The notes beneath the pieces are model-generated. The model was given only the letters and a program-made list of their open reading frames with translations. It made no database searches and was not told the DNA's origin. 64,000 nt of DNA, taken from the NCBI RefSeq assembly GCF_963678635.1, contig NC_087070.1, positions 55,282,617 to 55,346,616 of the forward strand, read 5' to 3'. The position numbers were made by a program, and so were the translations under genes. How positions within the stretch are numbered: position 1 is the stretch's first letter; each line of letters starts with the position of its first letter. This document shows, in pieces, positions 1-8,697 of the stretch. This DNA comes from Symsagittifera roscoffensis (lineage: Eukaryota; Xenacoelomorpha; Acoela; Convolutidae).

Positions 1-3000
1 AAAGAAAATTTCACGAAAGACGACGTTTCACAACATACCAAACACGATTTACAAAAAATTTTGGCATGGTTCATAATAGATTATTTCACACACAATATCG
101 ATTTAATTGCACAAGCAAGAAAAAATTTTAGACCCCAAAACTCGAACGATGATACCGCTATCACAGAACAATCAGATTATGTTTGGGACCCCGAATGGTC
201 TCACCCCGCATTTATAAGCTTTCCACAATCAATCTCAAGTCAAGCAATAGGTACAATATCTTACATAAGAGATTATGTAAGAGTAATACCATTAACAATT
301 GATGCAACACCATTAAACTATAATACATTTTTACCCGATACACAGAATAATAGTTTAAACTCTACAGTTATACACAATGAAAACCTCAATGGAACTAGGA
401 ATCTTACTCAACAAGATATCCAGACACCATCACACTTCATAAATGAAGAAATTGTACACACAACAACTACACAACAAAGTATTTCACCAATACGCCCAAA
501 TTTAACAACACCAAGAAATACAAATCCTTCACAAACACAGGTAACCTTACAATCAACCGTTAAACCTTCGGTTGCTCCAAAATATTCCCATATGGATTAC
601 CAAACATACAGACCCATGACAATACCATCAAAAACACGCAAAACATTCACTAGAAACAACTTTGCAGACCATAATTATAATTATACACATCCATCAAAAA
701 CAAATTATCAACCACAAAGGAATTTTAATCAATATACAAAACCTCGAAACTGGGATAACCCAACGGCCCAATATAATTCCAAAAATTTTCAACCAAATCC
801 TCCACAGGATCGCAGTGAAAATTACCCATTTTTTCAACAGAATAAAAATAAAAAACAAACATCTTATCAAATGGATTATTTATCCTCAGATGATGATTTC
901 TTACAACCAGATATATTTGCACAAAATACTCAAGAATATCGTAGACAAGGAATACAGAGAACACGTACAAATCATAGAAATTTTTCTCCACAACCAATAG
1001 ATGCACAACATCAACAACCAATTCAACAACAAAATTTAATTAATACACAATCTTTTCAACCAATTCAACAACAAAATCCAATGACTGCACACTCGTATCA
1101 ACCATCACAAATGCAAAATGAAATACCACTCCCATATTATCTCCAACAACATGAAATAACAAGAAACCAACTTTCAAATTTTTCTCAAATGCCAAATGCA
1201 GCAGAATCATTACAAATGACAATGAATCCATACCTTATGGGTGGATCATCAATAACATCAAACAAACCTTTAATGGTTTTCACAGGAACAGACCCTGAAT
1301 ACTCTGTAGAAGATTATTTAAATGCAGTAACAGCAAACCTGATTTTAAATATTGGACCTGAACCCATTAATACGCCACTACATCAAAATTGGATACATCG
1401 ACGCACAGCGTTAATACAAACAACCTTAGATGGCGCAGCCCAAAAATGGTTTTCAGTACTACCCCTAGAAATAAAATCAAACTGGAAAAGGTTTACACAA
1501 GAATTTTCAAAAATGTTTGACTCCGAAAGAAACAAACAACAACAAAGAGTTTTATGTAATGAAATTCGCAGATTACCAAACGAAACCATCAAGCAAATAG
1601 CAGTACGAATCGAAACACTAGTTCGAAAAGCATATTCATTAAATACACATGACTATAAAAACACAAAGATGACAGAAATCTTAATGATGACCTTAACACC
1701 ACAATTAAGGAAAATAGCAATAAAAAAGAGAGCATCCCATCCTTCTTCAATTCGAGAACCCGATTTAGATTTTCGAAAACTAGTAGACAAATTAGAACAA
1801 GCAGAAATCACGATGAAACTAGAAGAAACGGAAAATCTGAAATTACAATACGTTAACAAAATTGAAACGACTCCCACTAATATTAATAATATACAGGAAT
1901 CAGAAACAGACCTCGTTGAAAAAATCACTGAAATACTCAATATTTACGAAAAGAACCCGAACTTTAAAGGCAAACCATCTTTCAAAAAATGGTGTAATTA
2001 TTGCCGACGATACGGACATAGTATTTCCGAATGTAGACAAAAACAGCAAGATAGTCAAAATAAACCTCAAAAATACAAAGAACCAAATAAATCATTCTAT
2101 CATTACATGAAAAAAGATCAAAATCTACCAAACAAAAATGTATACAGCAACAACAGTTCAGGAAAGCCACTTCCGAACAATACAAGTTATACAAGAAATC
2201 AATCCCCATATAACTCAAGTTATAGAGGAAGATCACCAGAACGAAGAAATACACAAAATTCATCACAAAATCACTACAATAGACCAAATAGTAGAAGTAA
2301 CTACTCCAGATCAAATTCAAATACACAACGATTTGTTTCTAGATCTAATTCCCAATCAAGAAATAACTACTATCCAAACAACCAATCACGAAATTCATCA
2401 TACAATAGGAATAGAAACTACTCCTATAATCGAAATAGAAGTTACTCAAACAACCGAAATCAGAATTACCCGAACAATCGATCAAGGAATAACTCATATA
2501 ATAGATCGAACTATAACAGACCAAACAGCAATTATCAAAACAGATCGCGAAATAATTCACAAAATCGACACCCAAGTTATAATAATCGTTATAGAAATTA
2601 TTCCCAATCACCACACCGAAATAATAATCACTATAATAACTCTGATAATCGTCACAGAAGCAGTACACCTAAACATCAAAGACAAATCAATCAAGTACAA
2701 GCTAACCCAGAAACAACATCAGACCCCCCAGGTATTGATGACACAGTAACTAATACGTTACAACTCAATCAAGTAAACTGTACATCATCAGATTCAGAAA
2801 GTGATACTGAAAACACTCTTGCTATCAATATGATAAAAGTCGAAAATGACTATGAATCTGTCATATATGAACAACCCTTTCCATCACATATATATGAAAA
2901 TCAATCAGAATTTCTTCAAAATTATTACACTACACCCATAAATTCCACACCAACAACGCAAGAAACAAATGAGATTAACACTACAAATCAAACCAATAAA

Positions 3001-6000
3001 AACACCAAAACAAAATGCTTGAATACAAACCACATTTATCAAAATATACAAAAAGAACAACCCAAAGAAAAAATTTGGACAATACCATTTCTCTTAGAAA
3101 GCCCAAGAAATAAAGAATTTCAACCACCAGACCTTGAAATAGATTTTTTAATTGATTCAGGAGCAGAATCAAACATAATAAACATTCCCACATGGAATGA
3201 AATAAAAACTTTACATCCAAAGCTAACACCTCTTGAAACCTCCAGTAAGCTAGCAACAGCACAAGGATCAACATTGATAAACTACGGAAAAATCCAATTA
3301 TTTCTCCTCCCTACCAGAACAATGGAGCAAAGTAAAATTCTAAACAAGCCATTTAAACAAATATTCCATATCACTGATATTAAATATAATATCATTGGAA
3401 TACCATTTATTTCGAAGTATATACCAACCATTAACATACTAAATAGTAAAATATTAATCAAAGATAAATATACAAAAACAAAAGAAACATCCCTAACATT
3501 TTTTCAAAGATTAAATAAACAACCACCATTCTTTTCAAAATTCTATCCAATATATAACCAACAAAGAAAACACCTGAAACCACTATCAGGAAACATATAT
3601 AATTTTTCAATCAAACAAGTTCACCAATATGATAAAGAACAAAACAAACAAAAATTTTATATGTCAGATTTTGAATTAAAACCTATTCATAAATTTTTCA
3701 AAATCACAATCTCTTCAATAAAATTTTTGAAAAATTCGAATTCAGATATTATTTCCTTACATGTTTATAACAACACACCTTACCAAGTAACATTACCTTT
3801 AGGACTTTTAGGATATTGTGAAACTAACGCTACAATATCACCAATACACGAAAAAGCCTATCGCGTAAATAATATACTCCAATTACTAGATATTTGCCAA
3901 TCTACAATTCTTAATGAAGAATTATCTATAAATAATATAATAAGTAACGAAAACAGAAATACGGATTATTTCACAAAAACTCCATATTTCAAACCTACAT
4001 TCAACATCAGTAACTACACAGAGGACCAACAAAAATTTTTAACAATGTTTAATTTCCAACATTCACAAATAACACAAGACGAATTCGAAAAGTTAGCCAA
4101 ACAGCTAATTAAATATTCATCAGTCTATGCAACATCAAAATTCGATGTTGGAAAAATCAGTTCATCACTACATCTCCCGTTAAAACCAGACGCAGTTTTC
4201 AAAAAACAGAGAGCAAGTAAAGTACCAATTCACTTACATGATAAAGTAAACAGATTACTCGATATTTTAGAACAGTACAATATTATATCACCGGTTAATA
4301 AAGAAGAACAACCAAAAGGCAACACATTCATCAACCCCGTTATCATTCTAGCTAAAGGAGAATCATTAAAAATCGTTCTCGATGCTAGATACCTCAATTC
4401 ACTTATAGATGAATCAAAATGTAATTGGCCCATTGAACCAATACAAGTTATTTTAACAAAAATAAACGGCAAATACTTTACAACCGCCGATATGAATAGT
4501 GCATACAATCAAATGCCACTAGATGAACAATCACGACGTTTAACACAATTTGTTATCGGAAACCAACAATATGAATTCAACCGCTTAATCTATGGAATAT
4601 CCATAGGACCAGCAGCATTTTCAGCTTTTATGAGCAAAATTTTTAGACCACTAATACTCAAGAAAAACGCAATCACCTATCTAGACGATGTTTTTATGCA
4701 ATCACAAACAAAAGACGAAATGTTCAAAGTTTTAGAAAAATATCACCAAATACTTCAGAACGAAAATCTGAAGGCCGCCCCCGATAAATCACACTTCTTT
4801 TTGACAAGAGTTAAATTCTTAGGACATAACATAGAAAGAAAAACAATCACTCCACTGAAATCACGCATTGACGCTATTCAAAAACTTCAACCACCAACAA
4901 ATAAAAAGAAAATCCAAGAATTCCTTGGAATGTTAAACTTTTTAAGTAAATATGTTTATAAAATGCAATTATATCTACGACCATTTTATAACATCCTTAG
5001 ACAACAAAATAATTTTGAATGGAACACAGAACATCAAACACGATTTGAAGAAATAAAGAAACTTTTAACTGAACAAATTTCAAACACAATTCCAGATTCA
5101 AATCAACCATTTTATGCAATGTGCGATGCTTCGAACTTTGGCATCGGCGCAGCACTATTACAATCACATAATGGTACAAATAAAATGAACCTGATATCAG
5201 CAAATTCCCGATTATTCACTCAAGCAGAGCTACGACTCTCAACTCTAATGAGAGAATGTACAGCCATAATATATACACTGACAGAATATGAATTTCTGAT
5301 ACTTGGATCAAAACATCCCACAGTTTTATTCACAGACCACAAACCAATCATTTTTCTTTTCACACAGAAATCTAACCCAAACCACCGAGTTTACAGATTT
5401 CAATTAATTCTAATGAAGTTTCCAAACTTACACATAGTTTGGACCGCAGGAAAAAATCTTGCATTACCAGACACCTTAAGTCGAAATACACCACCTGAAT
5501 TACTTACACGAAAAACAACAGTTGAAATACCCAAAAATATAAAATTCTACCTTGCAGAAAACGAAACATCACCTCGATTAGAATGCAAATATGCAGTTAA
5601 AACTGATATTGAACAATCACAAATAAATAATTTACAACATTTCCCACTTTATTTAGATTGTCAAAATAATCATTATGAAGTTGATTTACTTGGAACATCA
5701 ACCTTCAAACCAATCCCATATTCTCAATGGATAAAAAGTAACACCCAACAAAAACGAACAAAACAACACCCGTCTAAAAAAGACCATTTTCCACTAATTG
5801 AAAAAGAAGATTTAACTGATAAAATAAATTTATCAGGACCACAAACAAATGATTCAAAATACACAATAAATCAAGTTTTTGACCTTCACGACCCACTTGA
5901 TACAATACCCTTATCTAAATTCGAAATTGAAAACATTTTTCTCCCCCCAACAGATACGATTACAATTTCAACACTGAAACAATATCAAAATCTTGACCCG

Positions 6001-7653
6001 ATAATTAGACAACTGAAATCATGGCACAAATATAAAACTAAACCTATCAAAGCAGATTCAACCATTCTAGGAAACAAAACACTCCTCCGATACTTTCGCA
6101 AATTTAACAACACAACAATTAACGAAAATACAGACCTTTTAGAGTATAACCTGAATGAATCTACAGTTCCATGTCTCCCTTTAAGTATGATTCTTATAGC
6201 TTTTAATATTTCACATACACAAAATATTAAAGGACACTCTGGATCAGAAAAAACATATTCAAATTTTATACAAAATTTTTACTTCCCAAATGCACCAATT
6301 TGGATAAAAGTACTATGCAATGATTGTATAGTATGTCAACTAAATAAACCTTACCCAAATCAAAAACAAATAGCACAAAAACAAGATTTTAAAGGACAAA
6401 GTTTGTACTTTAACCATCGTATCTCATTTGATACTAAAGGACCAATTTCACCCTCATCCGAAGGAAACTCCTACATTATGGTAATTGTTGACGCATTTAC
6501 ACATTATGTAGCACTTAACCCAGTACCACATTGTAACGCTTATTACGCTTACACAACACTCTATGAACACTGGATAGCAAAATTCGGACTACCAGAAATT
6601 TTAGTTACAGACAATGGTACAGAATTCATAAATAATGAAATAATAACACTATGTCATTTATACAACATTAAACACAAACCACGTACATCTCATGCACCTT
6701 GGACAAACGGCTTAGTCGAAGGTATGAACCGTTCACTACAAGAATATCTTAGATGTATCATCAACGGAAATGATACAAAATATACCGAATGGTCAGCAGA
6801 TGTAAAATTATTTCCCTTAGCATATAACTCACAAATTACGACAACTTTAGGAATGTCACCATATGAAATGGTTTTCAACCAAAAGCCACGCAAACCAATA
6901 ATGTTTACAGCAAATTCCCATAAAAACGCACAAGGTTATTGTCAACCAAATAAAGACTCAATTTGTTATAACCTCCCATTACATACACACGATGAAGATC
7001 ACTTTCATCACCCACAAATTCTTAAATTAGCCTCCGGTACACACACCGAATGGATTTTAAATAGAGATAAGAAACACAATGAAATTTACCAAAAAATAAC
7101 GAAAAAGTTATTACAAAGACAAAACATAAATGAACAAATCAATTCACGTTTTACACCAGCTTCCGATTTAAAAATTGGAACATTTGTTTTAATACCTAAT
7201 TTTAATACTCAAAAAAGAATTTCTAAAAAATTACAACCCCTCCGAAAAGGACCCTACCAAATAATTGCAAAACCCACTGATGTCACATATAAAATTACCG
7301 ACTCAAACAAAAAAGAAATCGTTCAACATCGAAACAACCTATTACCTTATTACCCGAAAGAATACGCACTCCGCGAATTAACTCAATTATATTCTTTCAC
7401 AGGATTAAAAATCATTCAAAATGAACCACATCTGAAAAACACAGAACAAAATGATAACCCCACCGAAAATCAAAACACAAAACCAATCGCCACCAAAAAC
7501 AATACACAAAACCATAAAGAATCCCCAAAACAAAGAAAAAATAGAAAAATGACAGAACAAATAATACCCCAAGAAGAAATAGACAAATCAGAACATAGAA
7601 AAATCAACCACGTAAAAACTACAAAATGTTCATCCCCCAATCTAAAATATTAA
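1..7653 (+). CDS. gag-pol: Gag-Pol polyprotein of an errantivirus-like Ty3/gypsy retroelement (5' partial)
   Basis: The polyprotein encodes the structural and replication proteins of an LTR retroelement. The frame is open from base 1, so the true start and the 5' LTR lie outside the window; the first in-frame ATG is near 591. Counting residues from base 1, Gag is Gln/Asn-rich and ends in a perfect CX2CX4HX4C zinc knuckle (residues 665-678, bases 1993-2034). The aspartic protease is recognised by LIDSGAES (Asp 1052). Reverse transcriptase has TADMNSAY and YLDD (1560-1563). RNase H has CDAS (Asp 1709) and TDHKP (Asp 1779). Integrase has an HHCC finger (2072, 2079, 2109, 2112) and the triad Asp 2144, Asp 2204, Glu 2240 with exact DX35E spacing. 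A GPY motif follows at 2417. Gag and Pol share one frame, with no frameshift or stop between them. There is no internal break, so the copy looks young. Assignment to the env-bearing gypsy (errantivirus-like) group rests on domain order plus the downstream env. Confidence 0.95.
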   Translation, partial: KENFTKDDVSQHTKHDLQKILAWFIIDYFTHNIDLIAQARKNFRPQNSNDDTAITEQSDYVWDPEWSHPAFISFPQSISSQAIGTISYIRDYVRVIPLTIDATPLNYNTFLPDTQNNSLNSTVIHNENLNGTRNLTQQDIQTPSHFINEEIVHTTTTQQSISPIRPNLTTPRNTNPSQTQVTLQSTVKPSVAPKYSHMDYQTYRPMTIPSKTRKTFTRNNFADHNYNYTHPSKTNYQPQRNFNQYTKPRNWDNPTAQYNSKNFQPNPPQDRSENYPFFQQNKNKKQTSYQMDYLSSDDDFLQPDIFAQNTQEYRRQGIQRTRTNHRNFSPQPIDAQHQQPIQQQNLINTQSFQPIQQQNPMTAHSYQPSQMQNEIPLPYYLQQHEITRNQLSNFSQMPNAAESLQMTMNPYLMGGSSITSNKPLMVFTGTDPEYSVEDYLNAVTANLILNIGPEPINTPLHQNWIHRRTALIQTTLDGAAQKWFSVLPLEIKSNWKRFTQEFSKMFDSERNKQQQRVLCNEIRRLPNETIKQIAVRIETLVRKAYSLNTHDYKNTKMTEILMMTLTPQLRKIAIKKRASHPSSIREPDLDFRKLVDKLEQAEITMKLEETENLKLQYVNKIETTPTNINNIQESETDLVEKITEILNIYEKNPNFKGKPSFKKWCNYCRRYGHSISECRQKQQDSQNKPQKYKEPNKSFYHYMKKDQNLPNKNVYSNNSSGKPLPNNTSYTRNQSPYNSSYRGRSPERRNTQNSSQNHYNRPNSRSNYSRSNSNTQRFVSRSNSQSRNNYYPNNQSRNSSYNRNRNYSYNRNRSYSNNRNQNYPNNRSRNNSYNRSNYNRPNSNYQNRSRNNSQNRHPSYNNRYRNYSQSPHRNNNHYNNSDNRHRSSTPKHQRQINQVQANPETTSDPPGIDDTVTNTLQLNQVNCTSSDSESDTENTLAINMIKVENDYESVIYEQPFPSHIYENQSEFLQNYYTTPINSTPTTQETNEINTTNQTNKNTKTKCLNTNHIYQNIQKEQPKEKIWTIPFLLESPRNKEFQPPDLEIDFLIDSGAESNIINIPTWNEIKTLHPKLTPLETSSKLATAQGSTLINYGKIQLFLLPTRTMEQSKILNKPFKQIFHITDIKYNIIGIPFISKYIPTINILNSKILIKDKYTKTKETSLTFFQRLNKQPPFFSKFYPIYNQQRKHLKPLSGNIYNFSIKQVHQYDKEQNKQKFYMSDFELKPIHKFFKITISSIKFLKNSNSDIISLHVYNNTPYQVTLPLGLLGYCETNATISPIHEKAYRVNNILQLLDICQSTILNEELSINNIISNENRNTDYFTKTPYFKPTFNISNYTEDQQKFLTMFNFQHSQITQDEFEKLAKQLIKYSSVYATSKFDVGKISSSLHLPLKPDAVFKKQRASKVPIHLHDKVNRLLDILEQYNIISPVNKEEQPKGNTFINPVIILAKGESLKIVLDARYLNSLIDESKCNWPIEPIQVILTKINGKYFTTADMNSAYNQMPLDEQSRRLTQFVIGNQQYEFNRLIYGISIGPAAFSAFMSKIFRPLILKKNAITYLDDVFMQSQTKDEMFKVLEKYHQILQNENLKAAPDKSHFFLTRVKFLGHNIERKTITPLKSRIDAIQKLQPPTNKKKIQEFLGMLNFLSKYVYKMQLYLRPFYNILRQQNNFEWNTEHQTRFEEIKKLLTEQISNTIPDSNQPFYAMCDASNFGIGAALLQSHNGTNKMNLISANSRLFTQAELRLSTLMRECTAIIYTLTEYEFLILGSKHPTVLFTDHKPIIFLFTQKSNPNHRVYRFQLILMKFPNLHIVWTAGKNLALPDTLSRNTPPELLTRKTTVEIPKNIKFYLAENETSPRLECKYAVKTDIEQSQINNLQHFPLYLDCQNNHYEVDLLGTSTFKPIPYSQWIKSNTQQKRTKQHPSKKDHFPLIEKEDLTDKINLSGPQTNDSKYTINQVFDLHDPLDTIPLSKFEIENIFLPPTDTITISTLKQYQNLDPIIRQLKSWHKYKTKPIKADSTILGNKTLLRYFRKFNNTTINENTDLLEYNLNESTVPCLPLSMILIAFNISHTQNIKGHSGSEKTYSNFIQNFYFPNAPIWIKVLCNDCIVCQLNKPYPNQKQIAQKQDFKGQSLYFNHRISFDTKGPISPSSEGNSYIMVIVDAFTHYVALNPVPHCNAYYAYTTLYEHWIAKFGLPEILVTDNGTEFINNEIITLCHLYNIKHKPRTSHAPWTNGLVEGMNRSLQEYLRCIINGNDTKYTEWSADVKLFPLAYNSQITTTLGMSPYEMVFNQKPRKPIMFTANSHKNAQGYCQPNKDSICYNLPLHTHDEDHFHHPQILKLASGTHTEWILNRDKKHNEIYQKITKKLLQRQNINEQINSRFTPASDLKIGTFVLIPNFNTQKRISKKLQPLRKGPYQIIAKPTDVTYKITDSNKKEIVQHRNNLLPYYPKEYALRELTQLYSFTGLKIIQNEPHLKNTEQNDNPTENQNTKPIATKNNTQNHKESPKQRKNRKMTEQIIPQEEIDKSEHRKINHVKTTKCSSPNLKY
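538..546 (+). promoter_or_regulatory. candidate 5' splice site inside gag
   Basis: The sequence ACAG|GTAACC lies at a codon boundary (the CAG codon is 538-540, so phase 0). It is one of the few reasonable donor matches in the 5' part of gag. Joining it to the candidate acceptor after 8733 would keep the env reading frame. This is only a motif match; the normal donor may equally lie in the leader outside the window. Confidence 0.25.
2137..2660 (+). repeat. Asn/Ser/Arg/Tyr-rich low-complexity segment of the polyprotein
   Basis: About 175 codons between the zinc knuckle and the protease encode an irregular repeat of short N-S-R-Y units such as YNRNRNYS and RSNSNT. It is in frame with gag-pol and free of stops. 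Such a basic, disordered segment beside a nucleocapsid knuckle would be suited to binding RNA, which is inference. The underlying DNA is a run of aat, aga and tat/tac codons and looks like local slippage expansion. Confidence 0.75.
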
Positions 7654-8276
7654 AGAAAGTAGAATTTAAAAAGTAATTTTAAGATTTTATACTTTACAAT
7701 CTTGAAACCTCCGTAACATTTTCCATTTCAATTTTTTAAAATAACATGCTCACAAGTACGCAATAATTCTAGTTCAAAATAGACCAATAGGATTCATCCA
7801 ATTCGCCACTTTCTCTAACTCAAACTAAGATCAATTAGACGAATAATCTAGAACTCCAGGCACATCTCTAACTATAACTTTACAACCTCCAGGTCAAAAA
7901 TAAGCAGACCACTCCAACTTGACAGCTAAAATAAATATCACCATAATACCGTACCCCTCCCTTATCTAATAACCCAAAGATCAACAATATTTCCCCAACT
8001 CAGACCACGAATACCCCCAAAACAAATTTGATAACTTAGCCTAAAGTAACAAAATGAAGATTTTAATTAGCCTAAAGTATAAAAATCTCACCATACCCCG
8101 GATCATTTGACAAACAAAAATAAAGAAAAAGACGACCTCCCAGTCACCATGAAAATTGCCCCCAACAATTTTTTACAAAACTCAACCCACTTGTCAAAAA
8201 ACTAATAAATAATTCGACCACACTAGAAAATCGCCTCAAACAGCAAAAAATATTCGACCAAGAGATCATTTCTTAA
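7654..8276 (+). other. non-coding spacer between pol and the small membrane ORFs
   Basis: This 623-base stretch has frequent stops in all frames and keeps the A-rich, G-poor composition of the element. A 13-base motif TTAGCCTAAAGTA occurs twice, at 8036 and 8067. A possible 3' splice site, CCTCAAACAG (AG at 8242-8243), lies about 30 bases before the first small ORF, preceded by the branch-like ACTAATAA near 8200. It could serve a subgenomic transcript for the small ORFs and env. I see no promoter. Confidence 0.5.
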
Positions 8277-8507
8277 ATGCTCTTCTCTCAAACAGTTGCT
8301 CAAATACTTATAAATTTTAAACATTTTTTTTCAATACTTGAAGCCTTTATAATATTTCTTTTTGATATACTTGAATATTTTCTAATAATCCTAATCATTT
8401 TTTGTAACATTTTTTTAATTTTCTACACTATACTCGAACTATTCCTCCAACTTTCCAAAACCCTTGAATATATCCACAGGTACGATTTTAACAACTTGTC
8501 TAAATGA
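8277..8507 (+). CDS. small hydrophobic membrane protein A (76 aa), unknown
   Basis: This ORF sits between pol and env in the retroelement. The predicted protein is almost wholly hydrophobic from residue 15 to 60, rich in Phe, Ile and Leu with a few acidic residues, enough for one long or two short membrane spans. A short hydrophilic tail follows. Its TGA stop (8505-8507) overlaps the ATG of the next ORF as ATGA, suggesting coupled translation by termination-reinitiation. Standard gypsy elements and errantiviruses do not carry such a gene here. By size and character it resembles viral small membrane proteins (viroporin-like), but no family is recognised. The A/T-rich DNA could by chance give Phe/Ile/Leu codons; the start, length and precise overlap with a second membrane ORF argue against chance. 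Confidence 0.5.
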   Translation: MLFSQTVAQILINFKHFFSILEAFIIFLFDILEYFLIILIIFCNIFLIFYTILELFLQLSKTLEYIHRYDFNNLSK

Positions 8508-8692
8508 TACGAACAATTTTCAGTAGAACTGATATTTTTTTATTGTTTGTAATTTTCATAACATTTTTATCATCCCTCATTTTGACAATATGTAAATGTA
8601 TAAAGAAAGCAATCATCACATTTGCCCTAGCAACAATTTTTCTAATTATTTTTTTGGAAGAATATTATAATAAACATAAAATTTCCCACTAA
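8504..8692 (+). CDS. small two-span membrane protein B (62 aa), unknown
   Basis: The ATG at 8504 overlaps the stop of protein A (ATGA). The predicted product has two hydrophobic segments, about residues 11-29 and 35-51, separated by a short Cys/Lys turn (CKCIKK), and a charged tail (EEYYNKHK). This helical-hairpin layout with a basic loop is the general architecture of two-pass viroporins, but that is analogy, not homology. The stop at 8690-8692 lies just five bases before the env-frame opens at 8698, so the genes are packed as in a compact virus. Function is unknown; a role in membrane permeability, budding or env processing is speculation. Confidence 0.5.
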   Translation: MIRTIFSRTDIFLLFVIFITFLSSLILTICKCIKKAIITFALATIFLIIFLEEYYNKHKISH

Positions 8693-8697
8693 AGTAA

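Noticed and set aside
662-2749. Overlapping ORFs in other frames of gag (for example 662-1000 and 2138-2749)
   Set aside because: They are shadows of the A-rich repeats in the main frame; composition follows from the +1 reading of AAT/CAA/AGA codons.
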